A stretch of 64,000 nucleotides of DNA from Fen-1254 sp963769605 (GTDB lineage: Bacteria; Bacteroidota; Ignavibacteria; UBA10030). The DNA lies in NCBI GenBank assembly GCA_963769605.1, contig CAVYML010000001.1, positions 558,001 through 622,000 of the forward strand, read 5' to 3'. Below, one piece after another: positions 1 to 8,265 of the stretch. The translations under genes and the position numbers were made by a program. The notes below the pieces were generated by a model. The model saw only the letters and a program-made list of their open reading frames with translations. It searched no databases and was not told where the DNA came from. Within the stretch, counting starts at the first letter, position 1. The number at the start of each line of letters is the position of its first letter.

Positions 1-682
1 TCAAATCCGGACGACTATCCTTGCTGTATCCGCGTTTACCGATAGACTCTCCTCCGGCTCCTTCAAAATATATTGACGTTGTATCGAAAAACACCATCTC
101 CACGGCAGTGAATAAATCTCTTTGACTAAAAAATATTCCTTCTTCTATTTTGTCTTTTACCCTTATAGGCGATATTCTCTTGATTGTTGCCCTGTCCTCT
201 GTGGCTTCTCCTAAAAATGCCATTGACCGGTATAAGTGATGCAGTGTAATGTTTTCATGACCGCTTATTCTGTAATCTCTTTGCCATCTCTCGCAATATC
301 GGTCCGAACCCGAAACCATTAATCGATGAAGCACCGTTATAAATATCGCCCTTTCAACACTGAACTTGTACCGTCTGTTTTTCAACAATCCCTTGATCAC
401 TTCTCCTATCCCCGTTTGTTTCCACAACCTTTCAAATATGAGCGATGGTCCTATCTTTATGGCTCCTGCCTTGATATCGCTTTTACCGGTAAGGATCAAC
501 AGTGTCTCTTCTGAAAATCGTGACAGCGATCTGATTAACGATTCTATCTCTCCTTTTGATTGGAGTTCTTCTAACCGTCCAAGGGTGATCATGACCCTTT
601 GCTTGATTTTTCTCCCTTCTCGTTTATTCTCAACCAACTGAAGATATTGATATTTACCAGACTCCTTTACTCGTGCAAACAT
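1..682 (-). CDS. IS1634-type (IS4 superfamily) transposase, N-terminal part, cut by window edge
   Basis: Reading the minus strand from an ATG at 680-682 gives an open frame of 227 codons that runs off the left edge. It begins MFARVKESGKYQYLQLVENK and contains the early conserved segments of IS1634-family transposases: a VMITLGRLEEL stretch near residue 40, a DTTSIYFEG segment (first catalytic Asp of the DDE triad) and RGYSKDSRPDL at the edge. These are family assignments from memory of IS1634 proteins. A Shine-Dalgarno AGGAG lies 6-7 bases before the ATG. The rest of the enzyme and the left IS end lie outside the window, so whether the copy is intact cannot be judged. No stop or frameshift is visible in the part present. 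Confidence 0.85.
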   Translation of the reverse strand, partial: MFARVKESGKYQYLQLVENKREGRKIKQRVMITLGRLEELQSKGEIESLIRSLSRFSEETLLILTGKSDIKAGAIKIGPSLIFERLWKQTGIGEVIKGLLKNRRYKFSVERAIFITVLHRLMVSGSDRYCERWQRDYRISGHENITLHHLYRSMAFLGEATEDRATIKRISPIRVKDKIEEGIFFSQRDLFTAVEMVFFDTTSIYFEGAGGESIGKRGYSKDSRPDL

Positions 683-712
683 TAAAGCTCCTGCTTTTTA
701 GGACACTTTAAT
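681..712 (-). promoter_or_regulatory. Hairpin over the transposase ribosome binding site and start
   Basis: A 7-bp inverted repeat (ATTAAAG at 681-687 and CTTTAAT at 706-712) encloses the AGGAG ribosome binding site of the IS1634-type transposase and reaches its start codon. Seen directly as an inverted repeat. That it lowers transposase translation is inference from similar arrangements in other insertion sequences. Confidence 0.35.
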
Positions 713-873
713 ATCTTCCTTTCCTACTGATAGATCAAGCTTTTTGCTCTCTTTCTGTGGCACTACATTTTCCGCCTTTTATAATTTTCTCCTCGCTAAC
801 TTACTCGATTATAATAACTTAACTTTTTACTCCCTCTGAAAGTGTTAAAGAAAAGTTAGAGTGTGGGAATTAA

Positions 874-966
874 CAACAGCAAACGGGAATATCTGAATCC
901 ATTCAAAAACGCTATCAAAGCGCTGCAAAGAAACAATAGCATAAAATCCTTGATGAATTTTGTTTC
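874..966 (+). pseudogene. Fossil of an integrase-core transposase N-terminus
   Basis: In the frame of position 901 the plus strand reads ESIQKRYQSAAKKQ, a TAG stop at 937-939, then HKILDEFC. This matches the usual start of a family of integrase-core (rve domain) transposases, which begin with an EAIRKRYxKAxKKEKxxILDEFC-like stretch. Similarity ends abruptly after 966, where the first palindrome begins, and no later part of the gene is found downstream. The in-frame stop and truncation make it a dead remnant. It is short, so the assignment rests on about 25 residues. Confidence 0.55.
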
Positions 967-968
967 CA

Positions 969-1159
969 ACTATCCGATAGTGGATTAAAAAAAGGTGATA
1001 ATGGGTGAAATTCAGCGATTTTAAAGAGAACCATGCACATCTTTAAAACTATCGGATAGTTTGCAATTTGCAAAAGAACAAGAATTATGCCTATAAATAG
1101 GTCGAAAAATGCGCAAAAAGACAATAATTACGCAGGAATTGAAAAAACTATCCGATAGT
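969..1159. repeat. Three copies of a 13-bp perfect palindrome (ACTATC-S-GATAGT)
   Basis: ACTATCCGATAGT occurs at 969-981 and 1147-1159, and ACTATCGGATAGT at 1048-1060. Each is a perfect inverted repeat around one central base. The second and third copies extend to 17 bp (AAACTATCSGATAGTTT). Spacing is 79 and 99 bp. They lie in a stretch without a recognisable intact gene. They look like binding sites for a dimeric DNA-binding protein, but no regulator gene is adjacent. Confidence 0.6.
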
Positions 1160-1608
1160 TTGGTATTTTAGACAAATCACGATGTGCCTTTCAATCAAGC
1201 AACGTTTTTCAATACACAAAATCGGTTAAATGACTACTTCGTGAAAACCGATATCAACTTACTTGAAAAACTGTTTGAGGAGATCGTACAAAAGATGATG
1301 AATAATCAATCCCAAATGAATGACTGTGATGGCAATGAGGGAACAATTCAAATAACCCGGCGAATTTAAAAACCACTTTTGCCTGATTTGCCCCCCCCTC
1401 ATAAATATTTGTGAGGCTATCCCAAAAGAAAAATACTAAGACGGGACAAACATTTGCTGAATGTATCGAGCCTCTGCATCATTCGAGCGTCTGATCCATT
1501 ATTGAGAGGAAACATTATTTAAATTGAAACGTTATATTATAATCTATTAAATGCAAGCTTATGTCATGAAAGGATCATTAATTTGCAGAAATTTGGAGTC
1601 ATAAAAGA
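1160..1608. other. Gap with no recognised gene, in a mobile-element scar
   Basis: An open frame at 1184-1369 (plus) encodes 61 residues with a helical stretch (DYFVKTDINLLEKLFEEIV). It lacks a ribosome binding site and I recognise no family; it may be another transposase scrap. At 1394-1413 there is a near-palindrome (CCTCATAAAT/ATTTGTGAGG). From 1411 a diverged sequence resembles the GGTAGGACAAACATT repeat family found better preserved at 13155. No tRNA or clear promoter was seen. Confidence 0.4.
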
Positions 1609-2409
1609 ATGTCGACAATCCTGACTGTTACGAATCTTACCAAACGATTCGGCGACTTTACTGCAGTTGACGGCATCTCGTTCAATGTTGGCCTCGGAGA
1701 TATCTTTGCGTTCCTGGGGCCAAATGGCGCAGGAAAATCCACGACCATCAAGATGCTCATTACGCTCCTTAAACCTACAAGCGGTACGGCTGTGATTGAT
1801 GGTCACGATATTGCGCATCACGCTCCCGAAGTGCGCAATATCATCGGTTATGTTCCACAAATGATTTCCGTGGATGGTACGCTTACTGCCTACGAGAACC
1901 TTATGCTCATGGCACAACTCTACGATATTCCGAGAGCGGAACGGAAGGAACGCGTTGAGGAAATGCTTTCATTCCTCAAACTGGAAGAACATACAAAAGC
2001 ACTTGTTCGCACATTCTCCGGCGGCATGGTGCGGAAGATGGAAGTGGGACAGGCCATGCTGCACCGTCCCAAGGTATTGCTGCTCGATGAGCCAACAACC
2101 GGACTCGATCCTGTTGCACGGCAGAATGTTTGGGAACATCTCCTTGAGTTGCGGGATAGGTTTGGCACAACCATTTTTTTCTCGACGCATAATATGGAAG
2201 AAGCGGATGAGGTAAGCGATTGTGTCGCCGTGATGAACAGGGGAAAAATTGCGGCCATCGGAAGCGCTGATGAGTTGAAAACGAAAACCGGAAAAGCCAA
2301 TGCTACGCTGGAAGATGCCTTTATTTTCTTCACCGGCAATAAACTTGAGGAGACGGGTAATTTTCGAGAAATCCGCAGAGCCAGGCGAAATGAACGGAGG
2401 TTAGGATAG
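1609..2409 (+). CDS. ABC transporter ATP-binding protein (DrrA-like, ABC-2 exporter)
   Basis: 266 residues. Walker A GPNGAGKST lies near residue 38, the signature loop is FSGGMVRKMEVGQAM (Phe in place of the usual Leu), Walker B is VLLLDEPTTGLDP and the switch His is in FFSTHNMEEAD. This is the nucleotide-binding subunit of an ABC-2 exporter of the DrrA/daunorubicin-resistance type. It should hydrolyse ATP at the inner face of the membrane to drive the permease encoded next. The permease starts 8 bases after the stop, so the two are co-transcribed. The substrate cannot be told from sequence; drugs, lipids or polysaccharides are all known for the family. Confidence 0.93.
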   Translation: MSTILTVTNLTKRFGDFTAVDGISFNVGLGDIFAFLGPNGAGKSTTIKMLITLLKPTSGTAVIDGHDIAHHAPEVRNIIGYVPQMISVDGTLTAYENLMLMAQLYDIPRAERKERVEEMLSFLKLEEHTKALVRTFSGGMVRKMEVGQAMLHRPKVLLLDEPTTGLDPVARQNVWEHLLELRDRFGTTIFFSTHNMEEADEVSDCVAVMNRGKIAAIGSADELKTKTGKANATLEDAFIFFTGNKLEETGNFREIRRARRNERRLG

Positions 2410-2417
2410 GAATAAGT

Positions 2418-3200
2418 ATGCATTTTTTTCATTACTTTTCACAGACAATTAAAAAATCTTACGTTCTTGCAGAAATGGAAACGCGCAAGCTCCTCCACGA
2501 TCCTACGGAACTCATCTCGCGTGCTGTTCAGCCGATCTTATGGCTCGGTATTTTCGGAGAAGCTATGAGCAAAGTGCGGGCGATACAAACGCCGGGATTA
2601 ACCTATCTCCAATTCATTGCGCCGGGTATTCTCACACAATCCGTGGTCTTTGTCGCTATCTTCTACGGTCTTTACGTCATTATGGACCGCGATACCGGCA
2701 TATTGCAGAAACTCTTAGTCACGCCAACTCCGCGTCTTGCTTTGGTCTGGGGTAAAATGATTTCCGCCGGAATTCGAGGACTGAGTCAGGCGTTTATTGT
2801 TTTTCTTTTCGCCGTCATACTCGGCATCCAACTGAATATCACTGTTTGGTCGATTGCCGGAGTTATCCTTATTGTTATGCTCGGTGCAGGCTTTTTTACC
2901 GGCCTTTCCATGATTATCGCCTCGATTGTAAAAACCAGAGAACGGTTCATGGGAATCGGTCAGGTGATCACACTGCCGTTGTTTTTTGCGTCAAATGCTA
3001 TTTATCCGATTGCAATCATGCCTGCATGGCTTCAAGTAGCGGCGAGTGTAAATCCTCTGACTTATATGGTAGATGGATTGCGTGTGCTTATGCTCTCAGG
3101 CAGCGTAGACGGAGTAGGAATCGATATCGGCATACTGGTCGTTGTCGTTTTGCTTATTTCAATGATCAGCGCATTGTTCTATCCGAAAGTGGTTATATAA
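2418..3200 (+). CDS. ABC-2 type permease (DrrB-like)
   Basis: 260 residues with about six hydrophobic segments, including GILTQSVVFVAIFYGLYVIM and a C-terminal ILVVVVLLISMISALFY. The central loop MDRDTGILQKLLVTPTPR is the hallmark of ABC-2 permeases of the DrrB/NodJ type. It forms the membrane channel for the ATPase encoded immediately upstream (8-base gap) and probably works as a homodimer. The start is the ATG at 2418. The gene ends before a strong inverted repeat at 3222-3255 that separates it from convergent minus-strand genes. Confidence 0.92.
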   Translation: MHFFHYFSQTIKKSYVLAEMETRKLLHDPTELISRAVQPILWLGIFGEAMSKVRAIQTPGLTYLQFIAPGILTQSVVFVAIFYGLYVIMDRDTGILQKLLVTPTPRLALVWGKMISAGIRGLSQAFIVFLFAVILGIQLNITVWSIAGVILIVMLGAGFFTGLSMIIASIVKTRERFMGIGQVITLPLFFASNAIYPIAIMPAWLQVAASVNPLTYMVDGLRVLMLSGSVDGVGIDIGILVVVVLLISMISALFYPKVVI

Positions 3201-3221
3201 AAAGTAAACAGGTGGATTTTC

Positions 3222-3255
3222 CACCTTTCGAAGGTGGGTAGACCTTCGAAAGGTG
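3222..3255. terminator. Strong inverted repeat between convergent genes, likely bidirectional terminator
   Basis: CACCTTTCGAAGG (3222-3234) and CCTTCGAAAGGTG (3243-3255) form a perfect 13-bp stem with an 8-base loop. The left arm is itself part of a smaller palindrome (CCACCTT-TCG-AAGGTGG), so two mutually exclusive hairpins are possible. It sits between the stop of the plus-strand ABC permease and the end of the minus-strand isochorismatase gene, as expected for a shared terminator. There is no clean T-tract on the plus side. Confidence 0.55.
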
Positions 3256-3316
3256 AGGGTGACCGTAATTTTTCTTTTTGGACAACCTCGAGTTTGAGCT
3301 TTAAATCTACACTCAT

Positions 3317-3901
3317 CTAATCCAGTTCGGTTAAAATGTCTTCGGTTTTTCGAATGCGGCCCATTCTTGGGAAAATGTTTTTGACAGTATTGTCATGCTC
3401 CTCTCTCGAACGACCGGACATGGCATCCTCTGCGAAAATCTGCTGATACCCATATTCATAGGCAAATCGAGCTGTGCTTTCCACTCCAAAATTCGTGGCA
3501 ATACCGCATAATACTATCGTATCGATATTTCGCCTCCGTAATTGAAGATCTAAGTCTGTTCCATAAAAGGCGCCCCACTGACGCTTGGTAATAATAAAAT
3601 CCCCTGGTTCCGGGCCAAGCTCAGGAATTATTTCAGCCCAGCCGGGTGTATTTCCACCGAAAAATGTTTGTGCAGAAGGATCTGTAATTGGTTTAAGCCT
3701 GTCTTTCATGTCAGCCGACGGTGTAACCCTTACTAAAAATACAGGCATCTGATTTTTTCTGAATGCTTTTGCGAGACTTGATGCATTTTTAACGACAAAA
3801 TTAGTATCATGAGGCTGGCATGCTCTTCCTACGATGCCTTTCTGAAGATCGATAATTACCAATGCTATTTTGGTCTTATCTATATTTAGTTTGTCTGCCA
3901 T
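3317..3901 (-). CDS. Isochorismatase-fold hydrolase, YecD-like, lacking the catalytic Cys
   Basis: 194 residues. It has the cysteine-hydrolase fold: ALVIIDLQKGIV near residue 15 with the conserved Asp, ITKRQWGAFYGTDL with the conserved Lys, then LCGIATNFGVESTARFAYEYG. In most family members the position after TN-x is the nucleophilic Cys; here it is Gly (TNFGVEST), as in E. coli YecD, whose C-terminal region it closely resembles (an AEDAxSxxSxEEH stretch and an end of the DILTEL kind). Catalysis by the usual thiol mechanism is therefore doubtful and the substrate is unknown. Start ATG at 3901 with GGAG about nine bases upstream. Confidence 0.85.
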   Translation of the reverse strand: MADKLNIDKTKIALVIIDLQKGIVGRACQPHDTNFVVKNASSLAKAFRKNQMPVFLVRVTPSADMKDRLKPITDPSAQTFFGGNTPGWAEIIPELGPEPGDFIITKRQWGAFYGTDLDLQLRRRNIDTIVLCGIATNFGVESTARFAYEYGYQQIFAEDAMSGRSREEHDNTVKNIFPRMGRIRKTEDILTELD

Positions 3902-3990
3902 AACTTGATTTCTCCATGTGAAATTTCAATTTTAATTTGAAGCAGTTCGGCAGATCGTTCATTTGAAATTGCCTCAGCCTTGAATGCTTC

Positions 3991-6900
3991 TTATTTCTTC
4001 AACAGCTCCTCGACTGCCGCCTCGATCTGCTGATCGCGTCCGGCAGTCATGATATCGGGCTCGTTCCGAACTTTTATATCCGGTTCCATCTGATTATTTT
4101 CGCAGAACTTGCCGTCCGGCGTTCTCCATCCGCCCATAGGGATACCGAAACGAAGAGTAGGATCGATTTGACTTTCCCACCAGACAAACGTTCCTGTACC
4201 GGGCACGGGCATGCCGAGAGTTTTTCCGACTCCTTTCAGCTTATATGCCACAGGAAAGAGATGCGCGTCCGAATAATTGCTTTCACCGATGAGCACGATG
4301 GAAGGCTTTGTCCATTTATCGTAGGGTTCTGAACCCACATACTGGCCATGAGGGATAATGTCGATATATTTCTTGCCGCTCAGGAAATCGGATAATTGCT
4401 CGTGGATATTGCCGCCACCGTTAAAGCGCGTATCGATAATAATAGCCTGTTTGCCGATATTGCGGCCGAGCGCTTCTTCAAATGTGGTACGCATGCTTGC
4501 ATCATTCATTGCACGTACATGGATATAGCCGATTTTCCCTCCCGAGAGTTTTTCCACTTCTTCACGTCGGTTTTTTACCCATCGTTTGTACAACAATTCA
4601 TACTCTTCATTCCAGGAAATAGGTTTAACAGTTTCATCCCAGCGCGCATTTGTAGATGGATCATACAACGAAAGCAATGTCAGTTTTCCGGTTTTGCGGT
4701 TTAACAGTTGATAGAAATCCATGGATGGAGTTATCGTGTCGCCGTCGATGGATTCTAGAATCTGTCCGGCCCTAATTTTGGATGTCCCATTATCTAAAGG
4801 GCCGCCTTCCACGACTTCCGCTATCTTGATTCCATTACCCGAATAATCAAAATCATAGAGAAGCCCGAGTTCGGCAGTTTGATCCGAGTTAGGTTGGTTT
4901 GGTCTGTAATAGCATCCGGTGTGTGAGACGTTTACTTCTCCCAGCATTTCGCTCAACATCTCGGCGAAGTCATAATCGTTGTTGATGTAAGGGAGGAACT
5001 TTGAATAATCTTTATAGTAATAATCCCAATCCACATTCTGCATTTCGGGGAATAAAAATTTTTCTTTGAATTGCCGCCAGATATGATCAAAAATATAATT
5101 CCGTTCATCAGCCTGTTTCAATACCATTTCGCCGCCTGTTTTGATTGGTTCTGCCTTTCCGCTTTCAACATCTACTTTCATGGGTTTGCCGTCTGCTTGC
5201 AGGAAAATGAATTTCCCGTCCGATGAAAGTTCCATGGAAGCCCGCTCGGCGCCGAGCTTGGCGAGGATTTTGGTCTCTTTTGTTCGCATCTCTGTTACCC
5301 AGAGGTCGTTTCCCTTATCGAATTTTGTCAGGTAGTAAAGTTTTTCACCGTCTTTTGAAAGAAACCAGTCATTTGCCGCAGATGTATAAATTGTTAACCT
5401 GCTCTTGCGCTCCGTAAGATTATTCCAATCGATGACAACCTCTTTGAGAGTATCCTTTTCCGTTTTTGATTCTTTTCCTTTCTTTTCATTCTTTGTTTTA
5501 TCCTCTGCGTCTTTCTTCTCCTTGTCCTCTTGTTCTTTTGCGAGTGCGAATTCTTCTTTTGAAAGTTTAAAGCGGTCGAAGGCTGCTTTTGTGAAAAACA
5601 TCCCATATATATCGCCGCTGGAAAGATCGCCTCCTTGCTGGCGTGTGCCTTCACGGTCGGATCCCCAGATCATCATCTTGCCGTCCATTACCCATTTAGG
5701 CATATAATTGTCATACCCGCTCAGCGTAAGGTTGTGGATCTCGCCTTTTCCGTCTGCAGAAACGAGTCCCACCTGCGGTGTGAAGATTCGTTCGGGATAG
5801 CCGAATTGAACTAAAAACCACTTTCCATCGGGCAACCACTGGTAGTATTGATCGCCGTCGGAATATGAATAATTCTTATCGGCAGACATGATTGTTCTCG
5901 CTTGCTTTGTTGCAAGGTTAATAACTTTAAGTGTGACACGATTTTCAAGATATGCTATTTCTTTTCCATTGGGGGAGAAGGAAGGCTGGAAATCTTCTGA
6001 ATCGGTTGCAGCGACCGGCTCCTCCTTCAGTAATGTCGATACATAGAAATACGGTTCATCCTTACGCTTGATGGACGTTGTGTAGATATTCCATTTGTTG
6101 TTTTTTTCCGCAGCATAAACTAAAGACCGGCCATCGGGACTAAAGCTGACACTCCGTTCCTGCCACGGTGTGTTGGTAATTCTCTTTGTGATGCCTCCTT
6201 CCATGCTTGTCACAAAAATTTCACCCCGGAATACATACGCGAACTCTTTGCTATTGGGAGAAAGTTTCATTTCTGTAAATCCTTCGTTCACCGGTACGAT
6301 TCTATCTAATGTATTTCTTCCATCGGTTCCAATGCGGATATTGACTTTTATCGGTTCTGCGCCCGGCTGCATACTATAAACTTCTCCGTCATAACTGAAA
6401 CAAAGCGTATTGGTATTGGACCGTGTGAGAAAGCGCACTGGATTCTTGCTGAAATGTGTCAGGGGAGCACTTTTGGAAGGATCGGAGAAGGAGCTTTTAT
6501 AAACATTGAAAGATCCGCTTTGTTCGGTCAGATAGTAGAAATCATTATCGTTGGAATCGAATACAGGATTGCGGTCTTCTCCGTTGAATTGCGTAAGCTG
6601 GATGTATTTTTTCAACTTAAAATCGTACATCCAGATATCGCGCGTAACGGACGATGTGTGGTGTTTGCGCCATGGACTTTCGTAACCTTTAATGTCGTGG
6701 AAAATAATTTTGCTGCCGTCCGAATTGACGGTCGCATCCAGTGCAGGAACCGGCAATACCAGTGATACACGGCCTCCGGTAATCGGAACGCTGTAAAGCT
6801 GACTCATCAGACTAATAGGAAACTGTACGTTGGAGGGAAGCTCTTGTCTGTATGCTGAAAAGAGTATGCTCTTGTCGTCGGCTGAGAAGCTGCTCGGAAT

Positions 6901-7272
6901 TTCGTTAGCCGAATGAAATGTCAGACGTTTTGCTTCCCCTCCCGTCGCGGGCATTACAAAGACGTCGAAATTGCCGTACCGATCGGATGCAAAGGCAATA
7001 CTCTTGCCGTCGTGACTCCACACAGGAGCAAATTCGTATGATTCGCTGATTGTGAGCGGCACAGCCGTTCCTCCGGAAGCAGGCACAGAATAGATATCGC
7101 CCTTATACTCGAAGAGGATGGTTTTACCATCGGGTGATATGGCAGTGTAACGCAGCCAGAGTGGATTCTCCTGGCCTTTTGCGCCGAACGCGATAAAGAG
7201 GATAAGAAACGCCATGTATACCGAACGTCTATTTCTTGTATTTCGATCAATTAAGTCGATCCCGGTTCTCAT
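3991..7272 (-). CDS. Exported tricorn-like S41 peptidase with WD40-like beta-propeller and PDZ domain
   Basis: 1093 residues from the ATG at 7272, which has AAAGGAG about 7 bases upstream; an in-frame ATG at 7326 is less likely. Order of domains: positively charged N-terminus and signal segment (YMAFLILFIAFGAKGQ), a long series of PD40/WD40-like blades (SPDGKTILF, SHDGKSIAFASDR, SPDGRSLVYAAE and others) to about residue 720, interrupted near residue 570-620 by a Lys/Glu-rich low-complexity linker, then a tricorn C1 region, a PDZ domain (about 790-860) and the S41 core with RFNGGGN and a probable nucleophile Ser near residue 1001 in GESNYSDAH. It probably degrades peptides in the periplasm. 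Archaeal tricorn is cytosolic; exported forms are common in Bacteroidota. No partner peptidase is adjacent. Confidence 0.9.
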   Translation of the reverse strand: MRTGIDLIDRNTRNRRSVYMAFLILFIAFGAKGQENPLWLRYTAISPDGKTILFEYKGDIYSVPASGGTAVPLTISESYEFAPVWSHDGKSIAFASDRYGNFDVFVMPATGGEAKRLTFHSANEIPSSFSADDKSILFSAYRQELPSNVQFPISLMSQLYSVPITGGRVSLVLPVPALDATVNSDGSKIIFHDIKGYESPWRKHHTSSVTRDIWMYDFKLKKYIQLTQFNGEDRNPVFDSNDNDFYYLTEQSGSFNVYKSSFSDPSKSAPLTHFSKNPVRFLTRSNTNTLCFSYDGEVYSMQPGAEPIKVNIRIGTDGRNTLDRIVPVNEGFTEMKLSPNSKEFAYVFRGEIFVTSMEGGITKRITNTPWQERSVSFSPDGRSLVYAAEKNNKWNIYTTSIKRKDEPYFYVSTLLKEEPVAATDSEDFQPSFSPNGKEIAYLENRVTLKVINLATKQARTIMSADKNYSYSDGDQYYQWLPDGKWFLVQFGYPERIFTPQVGLVSADGKGEIHNLTLSGYDNYMPKWVMDGKMMIWGSDREGTRQQGGDLSSGDIYGMFFTKAAFDRFKLSKEEFALAKEQEDKEKKDAEDKTKNEKKGKESKTEKDTLKEVVIDWNNLTERKSRLTIYTSAANDWFLSKDGEKLYYLTKFDKGNDLWVTEMRTKETKILAKLGAERASMELSSDGKFIFLQADGKPMKVDVESGKAEPIKTGGEMVLKQADERNYIFDHIWRQFKEKFLFPEMQNVDWDYYYKDYSKFLPYINNDYDFAEMLSEMLGEVNVSHTGCYYRPNQPNSDQTAELGLLYDFDYSGNGIKIAEVVEGGPLDNGTSKIRAGQILESIDGDTITPSMDFYQLLNRKTGKLTLLSLYDPSTNARWDETVKPISWNEEYELLYKRWVKNRREEVEKLSGGKIGYIHVRAMNDASMRTTFEEALGRNIGKQAIIIDTRFNGGGNIHEQLSDFLSGKKYIDIIPHGQYVGSEPYDKWTKPSIVLIGESNYSDAHLFPVAYKLKGVGKTLGMPVPGTGTFVWWESQIDPTLRFGIPMGGWRTPDGKFCENNQMEPDIKVRNEPDIMTAGRDQQIEAAVEELLKK

Positions 7273-7680
7273 TGCTGTATCTCCTTTTGTTAGCGAAATA
7301 ATCTGCTCATTTTGACTTGTCCCCAAAGCTGATCCGAATCAAACTTAGTAAAAAGTGTGTTATGGATCAAAGCAGAATCAAATGGCGTTAATTTCACTTG
7401 ATTTTGATAATGAAAATCCGTAATTATAAATTCAGGTAAGTGTAATTGGGCGGAATATTTGTGTGGACACTTTCCGGATTACACTTTGCATTCCAAACAA
7501 GTTTTATTACAAAATGAAGTTATCGTCTTGCAGGATTCATCCTATGAGACAGTTATTCTATCCGATGCGAATTTTGTGTTTAGTCCGACATAAGACGTGC
7601 CCTCCTTTGTCTGTGGTAATTTATTTGTTTGGAGCATCGACCAGCATGATCTTGCCTTTATTTAAATTTGGAGGAAAAGT
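7273..7680. other. Divergent intergenic region, no gene recognised
   Basis: About 400 bases between the minus-strand peptidase and the plus-strand caspase operon; promoters for both should lie here. The only open frame is a 78-codon one at 7463-7699 that overlaps the real start at 7681 and has no family resemblance. The stretch just before 7681 carries a GGAGG ribosome binding site for the next gene. I could not pick a convincing -35/-10 pair or an RNA gene. Confidence 0.4.
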
Positions 7681-8244
7681 ATGTCTCTCACTTGTATAGG
7701 ATCACCCAGAGCTCAGAAAATATGCATTTTATTATTTTTTCTCTTGAGCGGTATTGCTATTGCACAAGATGTGCCTAATAGCAATGAAATGCGCAGGATC
7801 GCGCAGCAAGCACAAGCCAATCCGGGGCAATTGAAATATCAAATAATGGATGTTCAAGAAAAAGACGGAATTTTTACAATTACATACGATTTAAATGATT
7901 CTCCCGTGGATGAATATTCTGTCGGCCTTTACGTTTTTAGAGATAATGATCCGAATTTCAAATTGGAACCTAAGACAATCAGAGGAGATGTCGGTCGGGG
8001 AAAGTTCTCCGGAGAGGGGAATCAAATAATATGGGATTCAAACAAGGATCTCAAAAAGCCTCTCACAGGAAATGATTTTTATTTCATTCTCTATATTAAA
8101 AAAATCGAACCATCTCATTTTCCATGGACGTTGCTCTGTATCGGAGGTATAGCAGCCGGGGCTGCGGTATATTTCCTTGCCCCAAAACCAACCAGTACAA
8201 CAAGTTCACCGGAAATTCCGGCAATCAGTATATCCCGTCCGTAA
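7681..8244 (+). CDS. Exported protein with C-terminal membrane anchor, first gene of caspase operon
   Basis: 187 residues. An N-terminal signal sequence (KICILLFFLLSGIAIAQ) is followed by a beta-rich middle part (about residues 45-145) with a GDVGRGKFSGEGNQIIWD stretch, then one membrane segment (WTLLCIGGIAAGAAVYFLAP) and a short Ser/Pro-rich tail. I recognise no named domain; the middle part looks like a small beta-sandwich of the sort found in other exported FCB-group proteins. GGAGG lies just before the ATG. Its stop is 21 bases before the caspase gene, so it is probably co-transcribed and may act as a membrane tether or partner for it. Confidence 0.75.
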   Translation: MSLTCIGSPRAQKICILLFFLLSGIAIAQDVPNSNEMRRIAQQAQANPGQLKYQIMDVQEKDGIFTITYDLNDSPVDEYSVGLYVFRDNDPNFKLEPKTIRGDVGRGKFSGEGNQIIWDSNKDLKKPLTGNDFYFILYIKKIEPSHFPWTLLCIGGIAAGAAVYFLAPKPTSTTSSPEIPAISISRP

Positions 8245-8265
8245 TGAGATGAAAGGAGAAAAACC

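Noticed and set aside
1184..1369. 61-codon plus-strand frame in the mobile-element scar
   Set aside because: No ribosome binding site, no recognisable family, and it lies in a region of fossil transposon sequence; noted only in the gap entry.
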